64,000 nt of DNA. Source: Bacteroidota bacterium. GTDB lineage: Bacteria > Bacteroidota > Bacteroidia > Bacteroidales > Lentimicrobiaceae. The position numbers were made by a program, and so were the translations under genes. The notes beneath the pieces are model-generated. The model was not told the DNA's origin and ran no database searches. It saw only the letters and a list, made by a program, of their open reading frames with translations. Below are positions 1 to 9,627 of this stretch, piece after piece; the first letter of the stretch is position 1; every line of letters starts with the position of its first letter. The stretch is taken from assembly GCA_023417935.1 (NCBI GenBank), contig JAEZDY010000023.1:372001-436000 (forward strand). The letters run 5' to 3'.

Positions 1-2160
1 AACTTTCTCAAGCAACGCATCAACATTCAAACCTTTTTTAGCTGATATCTCCTGGCTTTGATATTTACCACCCCAGTCTTCAACAAGTATGTTTCTTTTT
101 GAAAGTTCTTCCTTTATCTTTTCAGGGTTAGCATTATTCTTATCTATCTTATTAATAGCAAATACTATAGGAACGCCTGCTGCCTGAGCGTGATTGATAG
201 CTTCAATAGTTTGAGGCATCACAGTATCATCAGCAGCAATTACAATGATTACAATGTCGGTAATCTTGGCACCACGCGCACGCATAGCTGTAAAAGCCTC
301 ATGACCAGGTGTATCAAGGAAAGTAATTTTCTTTCCATTTTCCAACTGTACTTCATACGCCCCAATGTGCTGGGTAATACCTCCGGCCTCACCACCAATT
401 ACGTTGGTGTGCCTGATGTAGTCAAGCAGTGAAGTTTTACCGTGGTCAACGTGACCCATTACAGTAACAATTGGTGCCCTTGGTGTAAGATCTGCCTCGT
501 TGTCCTCCTCTTCCTGTTCTTCCTTGCCTTCAGTAGCTTCAACACCAACAAATTTAACGCTGAATCCAAATTCATCAGCAACTACAACAATTGTTTCAGC
601 ATCAAGTCTTTGATTAATAGAAACAAAAAGACCTAATGATAAGCATGTTGAGATTACCTGATTTACAGGTACATTCATCAAATTTGCAATTTCATTAGCT
701 GTAACAAACTCAGCTACCATGATGGTTTTTTGCTCATCAGCACGCTTAATTGCCTCCTCTGCTAAATGCTGGCTAGCAATTGTTCTTTTTTCACGTCGAT
801 GTTTAGATGCTTTTGATTTACCACCACTGCTTAACCTTTGAAGGGTTTCCTTTATTTGCTTCTGAATATCTTCGGGTGATAATTCAACCTTAGGAACATC
901 ACGACGCACGGGTCCTCTTCTATCTCTGCTTCCAGGCTTTTGAGGAGCACCACCTCCACCTTGAGGACGGTTAAACTGCCCTTTCTGGCCTGGCTGACCA
1001 CCAGTGCCTTGTTGTGGTTTATTTGCTTGATCTGTTGGTTTATCACCGGCTTGAGGTAATCCCTCACCCTGCTTCTTAATGCGTTTCCGCTTCTTCTTTT
1101 TTGATTTCAGTGAATCATCTGATGATGAAGCCACAGGTTTCTTAGGCTCAATTTTCCGTGGTTCAGGAAGCTTCATAGTGCCTAATATTGTAACACCTTC
1201 AAGTTTTCTAACTTCTGTTTTCAGGAAATTTGATTCCCGCTCAACTTTAGGCTCAGGCTTGATTTCAGTTTCCGGTGCAGCAGGTGTTTCAGCAGTCACT
1301 TCAGGAACTGCCTCTTTCTGAGTTTCCTGTTCTATAGTTTCCTGAACGGGCTTATCTTCAACTGGTGCAGTTGTAATTTCTTTTTCTGGTTGCACTTCAG
1401 CAACTGGTGCTGTTTCAACTTCTTCCGGTTGTTCTTTCTTTTTAGCCTCTTTGCTTTTCTTTGGTTTCTTGAGAGTACTCAAGTCCATCTTTCCAAGAAC
1501 CTTAATACCTCTACCAGGTTTTTGTTCTTCGGCAGTAGTTGTCTCCTCTCTGGATTCCTCTACACCAGGTTCAACAGGTTTTTGCTCAGGCTCAGCAGTT
1601 TTAACTGCCACAGGTTCTGATATAGGCTCCTCTACAGGCTCAGCTGGTTTATGCTCTTTTGCAGGAGTAGGTTCCACTTCCTTAACTTCAGGCTTATCTT
1701 CTGCAACTACTGGTTTTGGTATTTCCTTTACTGGTTCCTGAATTGGCTCAACTACAGGCTCAATTTTCTTCTCAACAGGTTCACTAACCTCTTTGCCTGC
1801 ATCGACTTTTTCCTTTGGCGGTTGCTGTTTTGTGGTACGATTGTCAACAGGCATATTACGGATGAACAATTCCTCCCGCTGGATTTCTGCTTCCTCCTCA
1901 TCTGCAGCATGTTTCTTGTCAGCAATTGAGATACTTCTGTGCTGTGTATACTCGAGTTCAATTCGCTTTGAAGTTTCCTTTACGGTTTTCTCAGTAGAAT
2001 ACTCCTTAACCAGCAAAGCGTAAACCTCAGGGCCAAGCTTGGTATTGGGGTTATTGTCGATTTTTATCCCCTTTTTATTTAGGAATTCGACAATAGTGAG
2101 TGCCCCAACATTAAACTCTTGCGCTGCTTTCCCCAGCCTTATGCTTTTCGTTTCTGCCAT
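1..2160 (-). CDS. infB: Translation initiation factor IF-2 (3' end beyond window)
   Basis: IF-2 is the GTPase that places initiator tRNA on the ribosome. About 720 codons are visible, and the C-terminal part lies beyond the left edge. The N-terminus (MAETKSIRLGKAAQEF) is the IF2_N fold. It is followed by a long low-complexity region rich in Pro, Glu, Val and Lys (about residues 100-400) and a basic Gly/Arg-rich linker. The G domain starts near residue 565 with VTVMGHVDHGKTSLLD (G1), then DTPGHE (G3) and NKID (G4). The gene is third in the conserved rimP-nusA-infB order. The ATG at 2158-2160 is the only start in frame with the IF2_N homology. Identification is certain; only completeness is limited by the window. 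Confidence 0.97.
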   Translation of the reverse strand, partial: MAETKSIRLGKAAQEFNVGALTIVEFLNKKGIKIDNNPNTKLGPEVYALLVKEYSTEKTVKETSKRIELEYTQHRSISIADKKHAADEEEAEIQREELFIRNMPVDNRTTKQQPPKEKVDAGKEVSEPVEKKIEPVVEPIQEPVKEIPKPVVAEDKPEVKEVEPTPAKEHKPAEPVEEPISEPVAVKTAEPEQKPVEPGVEESREETTTAEEQKPGRGIKVLGKMDLSTLKKPKKSKEAKKKEQPEEVETAPVAEVQPEKEITTAPVEDKPVQETIEQETQKEAVPEVTAETPAAPETEIKPEPKVERESNFLKTEVRKLEGVTILGTMKLPEPRKIEPKKPVASSSDDSLKSKKKKRKRIKKQGEGLPQAGDKPTDQANKPQQGTGGQPGQKGQFNRPQGGGGAPQKPGSRDRRGPVRRDVPKVELSPEDIQKQIKETLQRLSSGGKSKASKHRREKRTIASQHLAEEAIKRADEQKTIMVAEFVTANEIANLMNVPVNQVISTCLSLGLFVSINQRLDAETIVVVADEFGFSVKFVGVEATEGKEEQEEEDNEADLTPRAPIVTVMGHVDHGKTSLLDYIRHTNVIGGEAGGITQHIGAYEVQLENGKKITFLDTPGHEAFTAMRARGAKITDIVIIVIAADDTVMPQTIEAINHAQAAGVPIVFAINKIDKNNANPEKIKEELSKRNILVEDWGGKYQSQEISAKKGLNVDALLEKV

Positions 2161-2293
2161 ATTGTAATCTGATGTTTGTTTCCACCTATTATGGCGGATT
2201 TTCTGTAAAATTAAGCTAATAAAGTTATTCAAGCCGTGCAGGTAGTGTTTTAGTACTGTTTATCAGAGTCGTCTTGTAGTATTCACAAACAGC

Positions 2294-3529
2294 CTAATCA
2301 AATTCAGCCCGCAAAATCTTAACAACTTCTTTTATTGTTTCTTCCTCAAGGTCAGTTCGTGTAACAAGCTCATCAATACTCAAATCGAGTACACTTCGCG
2401 CTGTATCACATCCTATAGCCTTTAGCTCATCAATAATCCACTGATCAATCTCATCTGAGAATTCCTGAAGGTCAACATCTTCATTGTCAACTTCAGTATC
2501 TCTGTATACGTCAATCTCAAATCCGGTAAGCTTGCTGGCAAGCTTAATATTATAACCACCTTTTCCAATGGCAAGTGACACCTGATCAGGTTTCATGAAC
2601 ACATCAGCTCTCTTAGTGGCATCATTGATTGAAATGGATGAAATTTTTGCAGGACTAAGTGCGCGGGTAATATATAAAGACGGATTTGAAGTAAAATTAA
2701 TGACATCGATATTCTCATTTCTGAGTTCCCTAACGATACCATGAATTCTTGAACCTTTCATACCTACACAAGCGCCTACCGGATCAATACGATCATCATA
2801 ACTCTCAACGGCAATTTTCGCCCTTTCACCCGGTACTCTAACAATATTCCTGATGGTTATTAGTCCATCATATACTTCTGGTACTTCCTGCTCAAACAAA
2901 CGCTCGAGAAAGGCAGGTGAAGTGCGTGATAATACAATAACCGGGGTGTTGTTACGCATATCAACTTTAGAAACAACAGCCCTTACTGTATCACCCTTTC
3001 TGTAAAAATCCGATGGTATTTGCTCAGCTCGTGGCAGCGTTAACTCAATATACTCATCGTCGAGTACAAGAATTTCCTTTTTCCAAACCTGATATACTTC
3101 ACCTGTGATTATTTCACCAATTTTCTCCTTATATTTTTTGAAAATATTATCTTTTTCGTATTCCTGGATCTTCGACATGAGGTTTTGGCGGATGGTAAGA
3201 ATCTCGCGTCGGCCAAAATCTTTCATTTTGATCTCTTCAGTGACTTCCTCACCAACTTCAAAGTCGGGCTCAATCTTTATAGCGTCAGAATAGGCAATCT
3301 GCCTGTTTTCATCTTCCACTTCGCCATCTTCAACAATTTCACGATTTCTCCAAATCTCAAGGTCACCCCTGTCAATATTCACGATTACATTGAAGTTTTC
3401 GTCTGAACCATGCTTTTTTGTCAACATGTGCCTGAATACGTCTTCAATGATTCGCATCATTGTTTCACGGTCAATGTTTTTGAATTCTTTGAATTCGGAA
3501 AAAGTTTCGACTAAATTGATATGTTCCAT
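2294..3529 (-). CDS. nusA: Transcription termination/antitermination factor NusA
   Basis: NusA binds RNA polymerase and nascent RNA and controls pausing, termination and antitermination. The 411-residue protein has the N-terminal polymerase-binding domain (residues 1-125), an S1 domain (about 135-205, GEIITGEVYQVWKKEI) and two KH domains, the second with the GKGG loop (SLAIGKGGYNIKLASKL). A short helix-hairpin-helix tail ends the protein. The C-terminal acidic repeats of enterobacterial NusA are absent, which is normal outside Proteobacteria. It lies between rimP (36 bp upstream) and infB (133 bp downstream), all on the minus strand, so one operon is likely. Confidence 0.97.
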   Translation of the reverse strand: MEHINLVETFSEFKEFKNIDRETMMRIIEDVFRHMLTKKHGSDENFNVIVNIDRGDLEIWRNREIVEDGEVEDENRQIAYSDAIKIEPDFEVGEEVTEEIKMKDFGRREILTIRQNLMSKIQEYEKDNIFKKYKEKIGEIITGEVYQVWKKEILVLDDEYIELTLPRAEQIPSDFYRKGDTVRAVVSKVDMRNNTPVIVLSRTSPAFLERLFEQEVPEVYDGLITIRNIVRVPGERAKIAVESYDDRIDPVGACVGMKGSRIHGIVRELRNENIDVINFTSNPSLYITRALSPAKISSISINDATKRADVFMKPDQVSLAIGKGGYNIKLASKLTGFEIDVYRDTEVDNEDVDLQEFSDEIDQWIIDELKAIGCDTARSVLDLSIDELVTRTDLEEETIKEVVKILRAEFD

Positions 3530-3565
3530 TTGTTTTTAAATAATTCTTGAAAGATAAATTATCAG

Positions 3566-4015
3566 TTATTTGAAAGATATAACTTCCTTAACGCTTTTAA
3601 GAGTAGTAAGATTTATTTCAACTTCCTGCTCCAGAATTTCTTTCTTTATTTTGGAAACAGTTTTGATTCTGATTTTTTCATTATCCGCAGCCAGCAGTGT
3701 TCCTTTGACTATGGTTTTGTCAATATATTCAACCTCAACCTGTTTGCCTATAATCTTTAGGTATTGTCGAAGCAATTTTAATGGCTGGCCTAAACCGGCT
3801 GAAGCAACCGTGAGATTGTAATCCTCAACTTCACGGTCGTATGTTGATTCAATAAACCTGGTCATTGCAACACAATCATCAATTTTTATGCCCGAATCCC
3901 TATCTAGCAAAACCGTGATGTTGTTTCCTGCCTTCACCTTTATATCTACAACAAAAATATCAGTATCTTGCAGATGCTCTTCTATCTTTTTTTGTAATTC
4001 GTTTGCTTGTATCAT
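3566..4015 (-). CDS. rimP: Ribosome maturation factor RimP
   Basis: RimP assists late assembly of the 30S subunit. At 149 residues it has the family's usual length. The N-terminal alpha/beta domain contains DIFVVDIKVKAGNNITVLLDRDSGI and the following IDDCVAMTRFIES helix. The middle carries the GLGQPLKLLRQYLKIIGKQV segment (SPGxxRPL-type motif in relatives), and an SH3-like domain follows. It is the first gene of the rimP-nusA-infB operon. A hairpin with a T-run on the minus strand (4034-4055) separates it from the upstream tRNA-Gln. Confidence 0.95.
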   Translation of the reverse strand: MIQANELQKKIEEHLQDTDIFVVDIKVKAGNNITVLLDRDSGIKIDDCVAMTRFIESTYDREVEDYNLTVASAGLGQPLKLLRQYLKIIGKQVEVEYIDKTIVKGTLLAADNEKIRIKTVSKIKKEILEQEVEINLTTLKSVKEVISFK

Positions 4016-4033
4016 TTGTTATACTGAATAAAA

Positions 4034-4055
4034 GAGGGGACAAAAAAGCCCCCTC
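4034..4055 (-). terminator. Hairpin terminator between tRNA-Gln and rimP
   Basis: Read on the minus strand, GAGGGG and CCCCTC form a 6-bp GC-rich stem around a T-rich loop, followed directly by TTTTATT. It lies 60 bases downstream of the tRNA and 19 bases before the rimP start. It therefore probably terminates the tRNA transcript or attenuates read-through into the rimP operon. Confidence 0.6.
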
Positions 4056-4114
4056 AACATCCTTTCACCGTCTCTATCGTCACTTAGCGCCTTATGGTGA
4101 CATGATTATTCCAG

Positions 4115-4186
4115 TTGTCCGACCAGGGCTCGAACCTGGAGTCTTCTGAACCAAAATCAGACGTGTTACCATTACACCATCGGACA
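4115..4186 (-). tRNA. tRNA-Gln (anticodon TTG)
   Basis: The 72-nt sequence folds as a cloverleaf on the minus strand. The acceptor stem is TGTCCGA (4180-4186) with TCGGACA (4116-4122). The anticodon stem is TCTGA/TCAGA with the 7-base loop TTTTGGT, giving anticodon TTG at 4152-4154. The T arm contains GGTTCGAGCC. The discriminator base is A, and the 3' CCA is not encoded. It is a single gene upstream of the rimP operon. Confidence 0.95.
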
Positions 4187-4361
4187 GACTTCCCTTAAAA
4201 AGGTGTGCAAAATTAAGCATTTTTTTTAAAATAACACAGCTTTTGCGAATTTATTTTGAAAAGTGCAATATTACTATTCTAAATACATTTACTCTACGTC
4301 TACTGTATTTGTATAGTAGATGTCACTTAAGCACATTAACTAATTAATTCTATAGTGTAAC

Positions 4362-6911
4362 TTAGAAGTTTACTACTACTTTAAGATTCAACTGGCGGGG
4401 AGTAAGGTAATTCGGAACTGCGTACTGCCTGTTATTTACATCTTTGACCCATACATAAGATATGGTGTTGTTAACCTGCAAGAGGTTAAGCACTTCAAGA
4501 CTGATCCATGCATCGTTGATGAAGTGCAAATAATTGCGTTTATTATTCTCCGAATATTTTGCTGAGCCCAGAAACTGCTTTGAGAAACCTATATCCACCC
4601 TTCGGAAAGCAGGCATACGTTGCATATTCCTTGATCTAACAGAACCAGGAGGTCCGTATGGCAATCCAGTGCCAAACAACAGGTTTAAATGCATTTTGTA
4701 TGTTGGGTTCCTGGGAAGATAGTCCTGGAAAAACAACCCAAAGGTAAGACGCTGATCTGTTGGTCGTGGAATATAACCGCGTGTCACCAACGAACTGTCA
4801 ACAACAACATCATTCAAACTAAATCCCTGGATGATTCTTTTTCCTTCATCATTATAATAGTCGTAATAATCATCACCGTCAATATCCTCACGGGTTTGCA
4901 TGACCGAGAGGCTTGCCCATGATTCAACGCCCTTAACGAATTCACCATTTACCTTGAAGTCGATTCCTGTAGCATAGCCTTTCGCACTATTGGTAGCATA
5001 ATAACGGATACGTACATTGTCAACATCATAAGGAACCAGGTTTTGAAGGTATTTGTAATATGCTTCGCCAGTAAACTTGAATGGACGTCCCCAGGCAGTG
5101 AAATTATAATCTGTTCCAAACACCACATGTATTGATGATTGAGCTTTAAGATCTTTATTGAGTACTCCAAGTTTGTTACGTAATTCCCTGTAAAAAGGTG
5201 GCTGATAATATAAGCCTGATGAAAACCTGAACACCATGTCTTTTTTCCATTCGGGCCTGAAAGAAACACCACCTCTGGGGCTAATTAACAATTGTTTGTT
5301 TACATCCCAATAATTACCCCGTGCTCCAAGTGTGATATTCCACATCCCCGTCTCATTATCAATTTCCCATGAATTTTGTATGAAACCTGAGGATCTGGCA
5401 GAGCTAAGTGATATTGTTGTTTTTACTATATCCTGCAATGTAATGTCAGATTGATTACCGGGTGCACCAGGTATGCCTGGTGAAGAAGGTAATGTATACC
5501 CGGCAGAGTCATTCATTACCCACTCATTCAATCTGTCATTTACACTTTCCATCTGATATTTCACCCCCCAAATCATAGTTGAAGATGTGCGGGTGTAAAT
5601 TCCTCTGTGCTCAATTGCTGAAACCCGTGCATCAAGATAATTACGCGCGTGGTTGTGATATGTTCCAACTCCTTTAGCTTCGAGCATCTCACCAAAATTA
5701 TCACTCCCCTGGTCAGTTTCAAGATTGCCTATCCAGTATTGACCGGTTATATCAAATGTTTCACTTTCAATTGTTTGAAATGATGAAAAAGTAAGCTTGA
5801 GTGACAGGTCGGCGTTAGGCTTATAGTTTGTAGTGAAAGCACCCATATTGTTTATGAACCTGTCAGTTTCACTGCCGTCAAAATAAACTTTCAATTGTAG
5901 CGCTTCATTAATGGTTCCGAAGCTTGTTTCTCGTGATGAAGGGATGATACTGTAATGGTTTCGGGCATAATTACCAAAAACACTAAATTCAAGTTTAGGA
6001 TTTGCTTCAAACATAACCATTCCCTGCAAATCAGTGAATGACGGCTTGTAATCACCTTTTGTTTCCAGGGTTTTTAGTAGGTATTGGTTTGATTTATTTC
6101 TAAAACCAACTAGATACATTAATCGCCGGTCGGTGGAAGACCCTTCAAGATGGAGTGAAGCACCCAGTAAACTTGCACTCACCGAACCGGCGGTTACGGT
6201 TGGACGCTTGTATTTTATATCAAGTACTGACGACATTTTATCACCATACCTTGCGTCGAAGCCCCCTGCAGAAAAGAGTATAGAAGAAACCAGATCAGAA
6301 TTAAGAAAACTTAATCCCTCTTGTTGACCTGATCTGACGAGAAATGGCTTATAGATTTCTACATCGTTAACATATACCAGGTTTTCATCATAATTTCCTC
6401 CTCTAACAGAGTATTGTGAACTAAGTTCGTTATTTGACGAAACTCCTGGGAGAGTTTTAATAAGTGCCTCCAATCCTCCTGACGCGGTTGGAATGCTGGT
6501 AGCCAGGCGTGGGTCAAGTGGAGTTAGAGTACTGGATCGTATTTTTTCATCAGTGATGACAAATCCGGGCAATTCGGTGGTTGATGGAGTTAGTTTACGA
6601 TTAAGTTCTTTCCGCTCGCCAGCTTTAATTCTGATTCTCATATATGAAGTATTGTAACCAACATACGAGAATGCCACAATTATTTCCTTGTTTGCGGGTA
6701 TTTTAAGTTGGTAGGTACCGTCCATTTTTGAAATGGTACCACCTTTTTGATCAGAAAATGAAATATTAGCTAACGGAACAGGATTGTTTGATTCATCAAG
6801 GATTACACCATATATCTCACCAAATTCCTGGGCATTGCTTACGGAAGCGCTTATAAGTAAAATCAGGGAAACTACAACAGAACAGAATATTCGGTATAGA
6901 TGTGTGTGCAT
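4362..6911 (-). CDS. TonB-dependent outer membrane receptor with N-terminal carboxypeptidase-regulatory-like domain
   Basis: This is an 849-residue outer-membrane active transporter driven by TonB. A signal peptide (residues 1-27, ending SNAQ) is followed by a carboxypeptidase D regulatory-like domain (about 30-110, GEIYGVILDESNNPVPLANI). The plug domain contains QYSVRGGNYDENLVYVNDVE, and a long beta-barrel ends in the terminal Phe typical of outer-membrane proteins (LNLKVVVNF). No SusD gene is adjacent, so it is not a SusC/D pair, and the substrate cannot be told. It stands alone between the tRNA and the CNNM-type gene. Confidence 0.9.
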   Translation of the reverse strand: MHTHLYRIFCSVVVSLILLISASVSNAQEFGEIYGVILDESNNPVPLANISFSDQKGGTISKMDGTYQLKIPANKEIIVAFSYVGYNTSYMRIRIKAGERKELNRKLTPSTTELPGFVITDEKIRSSTLTPLDPRLATSIPTASGGLEALIKTLPGVSSNNELSSQYSVRGGNYDENLVYVNDVEIYKPFLVRSGQQEGLSFLNSDLVSSILFSAGGFDARYGDKMSSVLDIKYKRPTVTAGSVSASLLGASLHLEGSSTDRRLMYLVGFRNKSNQYLLKTLETKGDYKPSFTDLQGMVMFEANPKLEFSVFGNYARNHYSIIPSSRETSFGTINEALQLKVYFDGSETDRFINNMGAFTTNYKPNADLSLKLTFSSFQTIESETFDITGQYWIGNLETDQGSDNFGEMLEAKGVGTYHNHARNYLDARVSAIEHRGIYTRTSSTMIWGVKYQMESVNDRLNEWVMNDSAGYTLPSSPGIPGAPGNQSDITLQDIVKTTISLSSARSSGFIQNSWEIDNETGMWNITLGARGNYWDVNKQLLISPRGGVSFRPEWKKDMVFRFSSGLYYQPPFYRELRNKLGVLNKDLKAQSSIHVVFGTDYNFTAWGRPFKFTGEAYYKYLQNLVPYDVDNVRIRYYATNSAKGYATGIDFKVNGEFVKGVESWASLSVMQTREDIDGDDYYDYYNDEGKRIIQGFSLNDVVVDSSLVTRGYIPRPTDQRLTFGLFFQDYLPRNPTYKMHLNLLFGTGLPYGPPGSVRSRNMQRMPAFRRVDIGFSKQFLGSAKYSENNKRNYLHFINDAWISLEVLNLLQVNNTISYVWVKDVNNRQYAVPNYLTPRQLNLKVVVNF

Positions 6912-7054
6912 AAAATGTAAACTTCCGATAATCAGATATAACGCTTTGTTGCCAAAGTATTGCGCAAAGATAGAAAAATAGTACTATACACAACCTTCTA
7001 GTCCCTGTAACGAAGGGATGTTCATTATAATATCATCCAATAAAAACTGATTAT

Positions 7055-8335
7055 TTATTCGTCTTCCTTGCTAATAATAAGCTTGTCAATTTTAGTTCCG
7101 TCCATATCTACAATCTCAATGACGTAATTACCAAAATTGAATTTATCCCCAGTTTGTGGCATACCTTGAGTTTGTGCAAATACTAAACCGGCAATGGTAG
7201 TATATTCAATTTTCTCAAAGTCAATATCAAAATCGTCGAATAACTCAGCAACCGAACCAATTGACGTTACACCGCTTACAAGAAATGATCCGTCACCTCT
7301 TTTTATAATAGGTGGCTCCATAATGTCTTCCTTGTCAGGCATGTCGCCGAGCAAATTCTCCATCATGTCATGTACTGTAAGAATGCCTTGGAACATCCCA
7401 TATTCGTCAACTACTGCGGCAATGTTGATTTTCTTTTCCTTCATTGTTTGCAGCACCATTTTGGCACTTGCCGCTTCAGGAAATATCAAAGGTTCACTCA
7501 GTAAATCCTCTGGCTTGATAGACTTTGCAACCAATTTTTTAATCAGAAATTCCTTGACATTAAGAAATCCTACAAAATTGTCAATATCATCATGACAAGC
7601 CAGTAATTGACTATGACGGGCTGAAATTATCTCCTTTTGAAGCTCATCAGGGTGTGCATTTAGATCAATCCATTCAACATCAAGTCGATGCGTCATGATA
7701 TGACGAGCTTTCTTGTCAGCAAAATGAAAAACTTTCTCATGCATAACATTCTGCTCATGCCCAATGATTCCTTCGCGGGAAGCGGTTCGAAGTAATTGTT
7801 TTAACTCCGCCTCGCTTACACTTGAAGATTGTTTTTCAATACCCAGTAATGAATTTACAAAGCGTGTTGAAATAGCCAGGAATCTGACAAACGGGTAAAA
7901 AACAGCAGTGAATATGCTAATTATAGGAGCCACCCCGGAAGCTATTTTTTCAGGATTACTTAATGCAATAGTTTTTGGTACTAATTCTCCTATTACAATT
8001 GAGAGATAAGTAATAATTATAATGGTTATTACAAGTGCAACACGGTAGGCTGATTCTTCAGCAATGCCAGCAACTATGAACAATGGCGCAACTTTCTCTG
8101 CAATAGCTATCCCACCAAAAGCTCCTGTAACAATTCCCACAAGTGTTATGCCCACCTGAACGGCAGAAAGAAAGTTGTCGGGCTTTTCTAATAATTTGAG
8201 GGCTGCCTTCGCACCCCTGCTTCCAGCAGAAACCAGGTTCTCCAATTTGCTTTTACGCGATGATACCAACGCTATCTCTGATAAAGCGAAGAATCCGTTA
8301 AAAAGGATAAGCACAAATACGATGGCTATTTCCAT
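7055..8335 (-). CDS. CNNM/HlyC (DUF21 + CBS) family membrane protein
   Basis: The 426-residue protein starts with the CNNM transmembrane domain (DUF21). This has several hydrophobic helices and the FFALSEIALVSSRKSKLE and SAVQVGITLVGIVTGAFGG segments, within residues 1-190. A tandem CBS pair follows (about 205-335, MTHRLDVEWIDL and VVDEYGMFQGILTVHDM). A C-terminal CorC/HlyC domain (about 345-426) ends the protein. Family members are linked to magnesium or other cation efflux. The old annotation 'hemolysin' should not be taken literally. Divergent ATG-rich alternatives were not needed because the N-terminal helix begins at once. Confidence 0.88.
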   Translation of the reverse strand: MEIAIVFVLILFNGFFALSEIALVSSRKSKLENLVSAGSRGAKAALKLLEKPDNFLSAVQVGITLVGIVTGAFGGIAIAEKVAPLFIVAGIAEESAYRVALVITIIIITYLSIVIGELVPKTIALSNPEKIASGVAPIISIFTAVFYPFVRFLAISTRFVNSLLGIEKQSSSVSEAELKQLLRTASREGIIGHEQNVMHEKVFHFADKKARHIMTHRLDVEWIDLNAHPDELQKEIISARHSQLLACHDDIDNFVGFLNVKEFLIKKLVAKSIKPEDLLSEPLIFPEAASAKMVLQTMKEKKINIAAVVDEYGMFQGILTVHDMMENLLGDMPDKEDIMEPPIIKRGDGSFLVSGVTSIGSVAELFDDFDIDFEKIEYTTIAGLVFAQTQGMPQTGDKFNFGNYVIEIVDMDGTKIDKLIISKEDE

Positions 8336-8440
8336 TGTCAGATATCAGCAATCAACACACCAGTGATTTCAGTGGCCAATTGATTATTAGCAAAGTTAAT
8401 ATTCTTTATTCCTAAACAAAGAAAACACTTATATAGACAT

Positions 8441-8472
8441 AAAAAAAAGCTGTTGCTAAAAAACAACAGCTT
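8441..8472 (-). terminator. Rho-independent terminator after rpmB
   Basis: On the minus strand AAGCTGTTG and CAACAGCTT form a 9-bp stem with an 8-base loop, followed by a run of eight T. It starts 20 bases after the rpmB stop codon. Confidence 0.85.
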
Positions 8473-8492
8473 AATTTCTTCTAGCTGGATAC

Positions 8493-8732
8493 TTACCTGA
8501 TGATAAAGCCTTTAGCAATAGCATCTTTAAGACAAGCACTTATGCCTTTCTTGCTAATATGACGTAAACCGTCGGCAGATACTTTTAATGTGATCCAGGC
8601 ATCCTCTTCAGGGATGTAAAACTTCTTGGTTTGCAGATTTGGGTAAAACCTACGTTTAGTTTTTATATTGGAGTGGGAAACCTTGTTACCCACCATCATT
8701 CCTTTACCTGTGATTTCGCAAATTCTTGACAT
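8493..8732 (-). CDS. rpmB: 50S ribosomal protein L28
   Basis: This is a 79-residue protein of the large ribosomal subunit. The N-terminus MSRICEITGKGMMVGNKVSHS and the block TKRRFYPNLQTKKFYIPEE are the characteristic L28 segments, and the length is normal. It is not followed by rpmG, which often accompanies it. It appears to be a one-gene unit with its own terminator at 8441-8472. Confidence 0.96.
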   Translation of the reverse strand: MSRICEITGKGMMVGNKVSHSNIKTKRRFYPNLQTKKFYIPEEDAWITLKVSADGLRHISKKGISACLKDAIAKGFIIR

Positions 8733-8923
8733 GACTAGATTATCTTATGCGGTTTAATTTTTCGGACTGCAAAGAACGGCAAAATATTTTAATCTGCAAA
8801 GTAATTGTGAAAATAATTTTCAATTAAACGACGTACCCCCGGTTATAGCATCGGCCAAAAGATACTATACATTATAATGATGATCATACAGAAGGGTTAT
8901 AAAACATACATGCAAGTGTATAT

Positions 8924-9499
8924 CTATTTGTGAATCTGACTGAATTCAATCAATTGTGGGAAAAATTGATTAAAAGATCTTTTGTAATATTCGTAGTCAC
9001 CTTTTAAGTTTTCAACTGCATTCTCCAGATTTGACTCAAATTTAGTGCGTCTGGAGATTCCACTTAATGCCCTGTGCAAGCCTTCGAAGTATTTATAATT
9101 CAGTAACCAGTTATCAGCCATCATGTATGGTAAAATATATTTTGACCGTGCAGGCAGTAAATGATGTGATGATTTAATAACCTCAAACATTCGCCGGGTA
9201 AAATCAATCAATTCTTCATTTGAATAGTCATCCCAGGCATTAGCCAGAAAGTGATCATAGTACATATCAACAACAACACCGGCATACTTTTTAAAAGCAG
9301 GCCGAAGCCTTACAACAGCCTCATGTACAATATCATTGTTATCAGTAAATTCATCAACTGCCCTGTGAAACCTGATACCTTTAATAATGCCCTGGCTGTA
9401 TGTGTCAATTGCACTGCCCTTCACATGATCAGCAATGAAATTACCAATAATGTTTTCAGGGTCGTCGCCTGCAAGAAAAAGATGTGCCAGGAAATTCAT
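8924..9499 (-). CDS. Acyl carrier protein phosphodiesterase-like protein (AcpH/DUF479 family)
   Basis: The 191-residue protein matches the AcpH family in length and in its N-terminal segment MNFLAHLFLAGDDPENIIGN and the block GIRFHRAVDEFTDNND. In E. coli AcpH removes the phosphopantetheine arm from acyl carrier protein. Conserved His and Asp residues (FHRAVDEFTD, DMYYDHFLANAWDDYS) fit the metal-dependent HD-like fold. The gene runs divergently from iorA, with 128 bp between them. The biochemical activity in this organism is inferred only from the family. Confidence 0.8.
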   Translation of the reverse strand: MNFLAHLFLAGDDPENIIGNFIADHVKGSAIDTYSQGIIKGIRFHRAVDEFTDNNDIVHEAVVRLRPAFKKYAGVVVDMYYDHFLANAWDDYSNEELIDFTRRMFEVIKSSHHLLPARSKYILPYMMADNWLLNYKYFEGLHRALSGISRRTKFESNLENAVENLKGDYEYYKRSFNQFFPQLIEFSQIHK

Positions 9500-9575
9500 T
9501 TATAAGTAACAAGTTAAAGATGATTATAACAGCGAAGTTATGCCTTTTTATAGGAAGCAATTCATTTCAATTTAG

Positions 9576-9583
9576 TAATTTTG
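9576..9583 (+). promoter_or_regulatory. Putative -7 element (TAnnTTTG) for iorAB
   Basis: TAATTTTG matches the Bacteroidota -7 consensus TAnnTTTG and sits 44 bases before the iorA ATG. No convincing -33 TTTG was found at the expected spacing. Confidence 0.4.
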
Positions 9584-9627
9584 CCCACAGAGTTACCTCA
9601 AACCAGAAATCAAAACTACTATAAATA

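Noticed and set aside
4296..4322. Weak hairpin after the TonB receptor gene
   Set aside because: The six-base stem is AT-rich and lacks a T-run, so terminator function is not supported.
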